From: G963674835 sp963674835
Lineage (GTDB): Bacteria > Planctomycetota > Planctomycetia > Pirellulales > Thermoguttaceae
Assembly: GCA_963674835.2 (NCBI GenBank)
Contig: CAXXKC010000001.1
Location: 1,280,631 to 1,344,630, forward strand
Reading direction: 5' to 3'
DNA length: 64,000 nucleotides
The notes beneath the pieces are model-generated. The model saw only the letters and a program-made list of their open reading frames with translations, was not told where the DNA came from and made no database searches. A program made the translations under genes and the position numbers. Position 1 is the first letter of the stretch. Each line of letters begins with the position of its first letter. Shown here piece by piece: positions 59,731 to 64,000 of this stretch.

Positions 59731-62139
59731 GTGCTCAGTATCCGAAAAGCCGCCGTTGTGGGGGCCGGTGTGATGGGCTCCCAGATCGCGTGTCATCTGG
59801 CTAACGTGGGGATTCCCGTTCGCCTTCTGGACATCGCTCCCAGTGACCTGTCGCCAGACGAAACGGCGCACGGGCTTACCTTAACTGACCCCAGAGTCCG
59901 CAATCGCATCACCAATGATCTGTTCCATCGCGCCGCAAAACTCCGTCCTTCTCCTCTGTATTTGCCCGATAACACCAAGCTCGTTTCGCTGGGCAATATC
60001 GACGACGATCTCAATTCGATCGCCGACGCAGACTGGGTAGTCGAGGCCGTCGTGGAACGGCTTGACATCAAGAAGGAGTTGCACCGTCGAATCGAAGCGA
60101 TTGTGTCGCCCGATGCCATCGTGACCACCAACACCTCTGGCATCCCTCTACATTTGATAGCCGATGGCTCTCGTGACAGCGACCGCCGACGATTCTTCGG
60201 TACTCATTTCTTCAATCCACCACGATACCTCTACCTCCTGGAGCTTATTCCCACGGCCGACAGCGACCCAGCGCTCATGAACGAGTACCGCGATTTTGCT
60301 GAATCGGTGCTTGGCAAAGGAACAGTGCTGTGCAAGGACACCCCCGGCTTTGTTGCGAATCGCATCGGCTGCTTCGCCATGCAGGATGCGATCTGGCTGA
60401 TGCTCGAAGACGGCTATTCGATCGATGAGATCGATGCCCTTACCGGACCGGCGCTGGCTCGTCCGCGCACGGCGACATTTCGGCTGGGGGACCTGGTCGG
60501 CGTCGACCTGATGGCTCAGATCGGCAAGAATCTCTACGATGCACTCCAGTCCGATCCCTATCGAGAGCGAATGAAGGTTCCAGGCTTCATCGAAGAAATG
60601 GTCAGTCGCGGATGGCTCGGCAGAAAGGCAAAACAGGGCTTCTACCAGAAGGTCGAGGGCAAGGATTCGAGCGATATTCTCACGCTCGACTACAATGCCA
60701 TGGAATACCGGCCTCGCCAGAGGGCCAACTTTCCGTCGATTGATGCCGCCGCGAACGCTGACGATCCCCGCAAGCGTGTCCGTGCATTAGTGGCATCCAG
60801 CGACCGCGCCGGGCAGTTCGCGTGGAAACACCTTCGCGCCACGATCTGCTATGCGGCCGATCGCATTCCCGAGATCGCTGATGACGTGTTCACGGTCGAT
60901 CGCGCTATGCGATGGGGCTACAACTGGGAGCTAGGGCCCTTCGAGCTTTGCGATGCCCTGGGGCCGGCCGCCGTCGCCAAACGCATCGAGGAAGAAGGCA
61001 AGCCCGTTCCCAAGCTGCTGGCCGATCTGCTCTCGTCAGGCAAGAGCACCTTCTATGAAGCGCACGATGGTCGGCAACTCTACTTCAATCTGGGCAGTTC
61101 GTCCACGGCGGCCGTGCCGCCTCCGCCGGGACGGGTGAACCTGAAGCTTCTCCACCAGGACGGGAAAGTGATTCGCTCGAACCCGGGAGCCAGTCTCATT
61201 GACCTTGGTGACGGCGTTGCCTGTCTCGAATTTCACGCCAAAATGAACGTCATCGGTGGCGACCAGATCAACATGCTCTGCGAGTCTTTGGATGTTGTGC
61301 GCGAGCAGTTCGAGGGACTCGTCATCGGCAATCAGGGCGAGCACTTCACCGCCGGTGCCAACCTTATGCTGGTCCTTACGCACATCCAGAACGAAGACTG
61401 GGATGAGGTCGAGCTAGTTTGCCGCATGTTCCAAAACGCGACGTGCTCGCTGCGAAGCTTCGAGAAACCGGTCGTGATGGCCTGCCATGGTTATACGCTC
61501 GGCGGCGGGTGCGAGCTGACCATGCAAGCCGATCACGCTGTGCTTGCGGCGGAAACCTACCTCGGTCTGCCGGAGGTCGGTGTAGGCGTCATTCCTGGCG
61601 GGGGTGGCACCAAGGAAATGCTCATCCGCTCCACGGAGAACATCACGTCCGCCGATGTGAGCGACTACATGCCCGCGCTAGCCCGTGCCTTTGAAACCAT
61701 CGGGTTCGGTAAGGTGGGCACGAGCGCCCACGAATCGGTTCGTTACGGCTACCTGCGTCCCGGCGAGACTACCATCCTCACTCAGGGCGCGCGTCGTCTC
61801 GACGTCGCCAAAGAGAAGGTTCTTCAGTTGGTGTCCCAAGGCTATGTTGCGCCCCGACCGCGCACCGCTATTCCCGCCGTGGGGATTGACGGCCTCTCCG
61901 CCCTCCGCGTGCAATTGCACATGATGCACCAAGGAGGATATATCTCCGATCATGACAAGCTGATCGGCTCAAAGCTCGGCTATATCCTCTGCGGAGGGGC
62001 ACTCACCGGACTTCAGCACGTTTCGGAACAGTACATTCTCGACATCGAACGGGAAGCCTTCGTATCGCTGTGCAGCGAACCGAAGACGATCCAACGCATT
62101 CAACATATGCTAAAGACTGGCAAACCGTTGCGCAATTGA
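59731..62139 (+). CDS. fadN: 3-hydroxyacyl-CoA dehydrogenase / enoyl-CoA hydratase (FadN type)
   Basis: This 802-residue bifunctional enzyme performs the hydration and second oxidation of beta-oxidation. In FadN order the dehydrogenase comes first: NAD motif VVGAGVMGSQIA (about residues 9-20) and FGTHFFNPPRYL with the catalytic His near 157. A second 3HCDH domain follows (about 190-440). The hydratase/crotonase domain lies at about 500-720, with GEHFTAGANLML and HGYTLGGGCELTM carrying the acyl-thioester oxyanion-hole segments. PEVGVGVIPGGGGTKEML supports activity. The start is GTG 59731 behind AGGGAG. The thiolase gene follows within 12 bases. Confidence 0.93.
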   Translation: MLSIRKAAVVGAGVMGSQIACHLANVGIPVRLLDIAPSDLSPDETAHGLTLTDPRVRNRITNDLFHRAAKLRPSPLYLPDNTKLVSLGNIDDDLNSIADADWVVEAVVERLDIKKELHRRIEAIVSPDAIVTTNTSGIPLHLIADGSRDSDRRRFFGTHFFNPPRYLYLLELIPTADSDPALMNEYRDFAESVLGKGTVLCKDTPGFVANRIGCFAMQDAIWLMLEDGYSIDEIDALTGPALARPRTATFRLGDLVGVDLMAQIGKNLYDALQSDPYRERMKVPGFIEEMVSRGWLGRKAKQGFYQKVEGKDSSDILTLDYNAMEYRPRQRANFPSIDAAANADDPRKRVRALVASSDRAGQFAWKHLRATICYAADRIPEIADDVFTVDRAMRWGYNWELGPFELCDALGPAAVAKRIEEEGKPVPKLLADLLSSGKSTFYEAHDGRQLYFNLGSSSTAAVPPPPGRVNLKLLHQDGKVIRSNPGASLIDLGDGVACLEFHAKMNVIGGDQINMLCESLDVVREQFEGLVIGNQGEHFTAGANLMLVLTHIQNEDWDEVELVCRMFQNATCSLRSFEKPVVMACHGYTLGGGCELTMQADHAVLAAETYLGLPEVGVGVIPGGGGTKEMLIRSTENITSADVSDYMPALARAFETIGFGKVGTSAHESVRYGYLRPGETTILTQGARRLDVAKEKVLQLVSQGYVAPRPRTAIPAVGIDGLSALRVQLHMMHQGGYISDHDKLIGSKLGYILCGGALTGLQHVSEQYILDIEREAFVSLCSEPKTIQRIQHMLKTGKPLRN

Positions 62140-62151
62140 TGAGGTGTGACG

Positions 62152-63330
62152 ATGCGACATGCGTATATCGTTTCGGCGGTTCGCACGCCCGTGGGTAAGG
62201 CGGGCCGAGGACGCCTCCGTGCTGTGCGGCCCGACGACCTCGGCGCCTTGGTTCTGCGCGAGGCGCTCGCACGTGTGCCGGCGCTGCAGCCGGAAGAACT
62301 CGACGATGTGATTCTGGGCTGCGCCATGCCGGAAGGTGCGCAGGGGATGAATGTCGGGCGCATTGCTATGTTGCGGGCGGGAATTCCTTGTTCGGTCCCC
62401 GCCATGACCGTTAACCGTTTCTGCGCGTCCGGCCTCGAGACGATCGCTATGGCGGCACATCGCATTCAGCTTGGCGTTGCCGATGTGATTCTCGCGGGCG
62501 GAACGGAAAGCATGTCGCAAGTCCCTATGGGTGGACGTTCGCCCCTGCCGAATCCATACCTCGCAGAGAATGCCCCCGATGCATATCTGAATATGGGACT
62601 GACTGCCGAGAACGTCGTGCACCAGTTTCAGATCTCCCGGGAAGCCCAGGACGCATTCGCCCTGGAAAGCCACCGGAAGGCTGTGGCCGCCATCGACGCT
62701 GGCCGGTTTGAGGAGGAAACCGTTGCCGTGCCGATCCGAACGGTTGTGCCCGGCTGCAACGGGAAGACCGTAGAAGAAGAACTGCTGTTCCGCGTCGACG
62801 AGGGGCCGCGCCGCGACACCTCGTTGGAGGCGCTTGCTGCGCTCAAGCCCGCATTTCGCGTCAAGGGTTCGGTGACAGCGGGCAACTCATCCCAGACGAG
62901 CGACGGCGCAGCCGCCGTGGTCGTCATGTCCGACGACAAGGTCGAGCAACTCGGCATAGCCCCGCTCGCGCGCTTCGTTGGCTACGCCACGGGCGGCGTG
63001 GCGCCGGAGATCATGGGTGTCGGTCCGACGAAGGCTATTCCGAAGCTGCTCGACCAACTCAACATGAAGATCGAAGACCTCGACCTCATCGAGTTGAACG
63101 AGGCGTTTGCTGGTCAGGCGTTGGCCGTCATTGGTCAATGCGGATTACCGCACGAGCGTCTCAACGTCAACGGAGGTGCCGTGGCGCTGGGGCACCCGCT
63201 CGGCGCCACCGGCGCTAAGCTCACCACTACTCTCCTCCACGAGCTCCGCCGCCGCGATGGCCGCTATGGTATGGTGACGATGTGTGTGGGAGGAGGAATG
63301 GGTGCCGCTGGCATCTTTGAACGTGTCTGA
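62152..63330 (+). CDS. fadA: acetyl-CoA C-acyltransferase (3-ketoacyl-CoA thiolase)
   Basis: This 392-residue thiolase splits 3-ketoacyl-CoA to acetyl-CoA and a shortened acyl-CoA. The nucleophilic Cys is in VNRFCASGLETIA (about residue 88), the activating His in NGGAVALGHPLGATGA (about residue 350), and the second Cys in MCVGGGMGAAG (about residue 379). ELNEAFAGQALA is the NEAF motif. GAGG seven bases before ATG 62152 decides the start over GTG 62146. It forms an alpha2beta2-type partner of the FadN-type enzyme in the same operon. Confidence 0.95.
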   Translation: MRHAYIVSAVRTPVGKAGRGRLRAVRPDDLGALVLREALARVPALQPEELDDVILGCAMPEGAQGMNVGRIAMLRAGIPCSVPAMTVNRFCASGLETIAMAAHRIQLGVADVILAGGTESMSQVPMGGRSPLPNPYLAENAPDAYLNMGLTAENVVHQFQISREAQDAFALESHRKAVAAIDAGRFEEETVAVPIRTVVPGCNGKTVEEELLFRVDEGPRRDTSLEALAALKPAFRVKGSVTAGNSSQTSDGAAAVVVMSDDKVEQLGIAPLARFVGYATGGVAPEIMGVGPTKAIPKLLDQLNMKIEDLDLIELNEAFAGQALAVIGQCGLPHERLNVNGGAVALGHPLGATGAKLTTTLLHELRRRDGRYGMVTMCVGGGMGAAGIFERV

Positions 63331-63458
63331 CCCGCGGGAGGAAAGGATGTCGGAGGCTAGCAAAGTGATCAGCCGAAGGCAACCACCAAATCGTAGCGAG
63401 TTCCAATGGACTACAATCTCCGATCCACGTCCGTTTCCCAAGACTCACGAGGTTTCCG
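63331..63458. other. spacer between thiolase and etfB
   Basis: About 130 bases without a recognised terminator, so read-through into etfB is likely. A short plus-strand frame from the thiolase side is not protein-like. Confidence 0.4.
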
Positions 63459-64000
63459 TTGAAGATCCTGGTCACCGTCAAACGCGTTCCCGATCCCGAT
63501 CAGAAGATCAAGCTCACGGCTGACGCAACGCAAGTCGATACCGAATCGTTGCCCTTTGTCGTGAACCCCTTTGATGCCATCGCGGTTGAAGAGGCGATCC
63601 GCATCCGCGAGCGGCTGTCCGGCACGGTCGAAATCGTGGTTGTCTCCATCGGTCCCGACAAGTGTGACGAGCAGCTTCGCACCGCTCTGGCCATGGGCGC
63701 GGACCGCGCCATTCGCATTGATGTTCCCGTGGCCCTCGATCCCTGGAACGTCGCCGCCATCCTGGTTGCCGTCGTGCAACGCGAGAATCCGGATCTTGTG
63801 CTGATGGGGAAGCAGGCCGTCGACGACGACTGCTCTCAGGCGGGTCCTTTCCTCGCCGCCCGCCTCAACTGGCCTCAGGCAACGTTCGCATCGAAGATTG
63901 ATCTCAGCGACACGTGTGCCGAGGTCGACCGCGAAACTGACTCTGGCATCGAGCGCGTGCGAGTTCCTCTTCCGGCTGTGATCACCACCGATCTGAGGTT
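63459..64000 (+). CDS. etfB: electron transfer flavoprotein subunit beta (partial)
   Basis: The frame starts at TTG 63459 behind GAGG (six-base spacing) and is cut by the window end after 180 complete codons. It reads MKILVTVKRVPDPDQKIKL, then FVVNPFDAIAVEEAIRIRE and ALAMGADRAIRI, which is standard EtfB. LMGKQAVDDDCSQAGPFLAARL provides the AMP-binding segment. EtfB pairs with EtfA, expected just downstream, to carry electrons from acyl-CoA dehydrogenase to the quinone pool. Position in the operon completes the electron side of beta-oxidation; an acyl-CoA dehydrogenase is not yet seen in the window. Confidence 0.92.
   Translation, partial: MKILVTVKRVPDPDQKIKLTADATQVDTESLPFVVNPFDAIAVEEAIRIRERLSGTVEIVVVSIGPDKCDEQLRTALAMGADRAIRIDVPVALDPWNVAAILVAVVQRENPDLVLMGKQAVDDDCSQAGPFLAARLNWPQATFASKIDLSDTCAEVDRETDSGIERVRVPLPAVITTDLR

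Noticed and set aside
1..64000. tRNA, rRNA, replication origin or prophage
   Set aside because: No cloverleaf with a GGTTCGA-type arm, no rRNA sequence, no DnaA-box cluster and no phage structural genes were noticed on reading both strands.

Overview
The window is GC-rich bacterial chromosome, most probably from a planctomycete. The strongest marker is the DUF1559 protein at 47541..48755, which has a prepilin-type N-terminus and a C-terminal H-x9-DG motif, with a small lipoprotein gene just upstream. Supporting signs are the ECF sigma factor/Ser-Thr kinase pair, many secreted glycoside hydrolases with NPCBM domains, several GTG and TTG starts, and long spacers. No rRNA, tRNA, CRISPR array or intact insertion sequence was seen.

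Layout. (1) 153..13531 is carbohydrate and sugar-acid catabolism: KDPG-type aldolase, a UroD-like protein, an MFS sugar porter, a fumarylacetoacetase-fold hydrolase, an SDR dehydrogenase, an unusual 2-oxoacid dehydrogenase complex (E1alpha-E1beta-lipoyl fusion plus a separate E2-like protein), then a GH36 alpha-galactosidase, a PfkB sugar kinase and a D-2-hydroxyacid dehydrogenase. The dehydrogenase and galactosidase genes diverge from overlapping promoters that surround a TGACA-N8-TGTCA dyad. A small MITE-like element lies at 5335..5504. (2) 13646..19482: a phosphopantetheinyl transferase, an ECF sigma/kinase operon, and a divergent pair encoding a Pro/Arg/Asp-rich membrane protein and a DUF1566 protein. 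(3) 19487..32577: a polar amino-acid ABC transporter with fused binding protein and permease, an NmrA-like protein, a TetR-RND efflux operon, a secreted metallo-beta-lactamase-fold protein, a TPR-like protein and an atypical Nramp-family transporter. (4) 32620..37800: a tandem array of three secreted pentapeptide-repeat proteins alternating with an unrecognised protein 'X', one intact copy and several remnants. (5) 37970..50715: secreted hydrolases (MBL fold, GH32, alpha/beta hydrolase, a 1247-residue NPCBM protein, a helical protein), the lipoprotein/DUF1559 pair, an IS256-type transposase remnant and a Tat-exported FAD oxidoreductase. (6) 51644..57638: rhamnose mutarotase, a small GGWD protein, an NfeD-like/flotillin operon and a secreted beta-propeller-like protein. 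(7) 57994..64000: a beta-oxidation operon (acyl-CoA ligase, FadN-type dehydrogenase/hydratase, thiolase, EtfB cut by the window end).

The genes fit a polysaccharide-degrading heterotroph. Exported enzymes release galactosides and fructans, sugars enter by the MFS porter, sugar acids are cleaved to pyruvate and related products, and a non-standard 2-oxoacid dehydrogenase feeds acyl-CoA production. The least described items are the 2-oxoacid dehydrogenase with a displaced lipoyl domain and an E2 lacking its catalytic histidine, and the alternating pentapeptide/X array.
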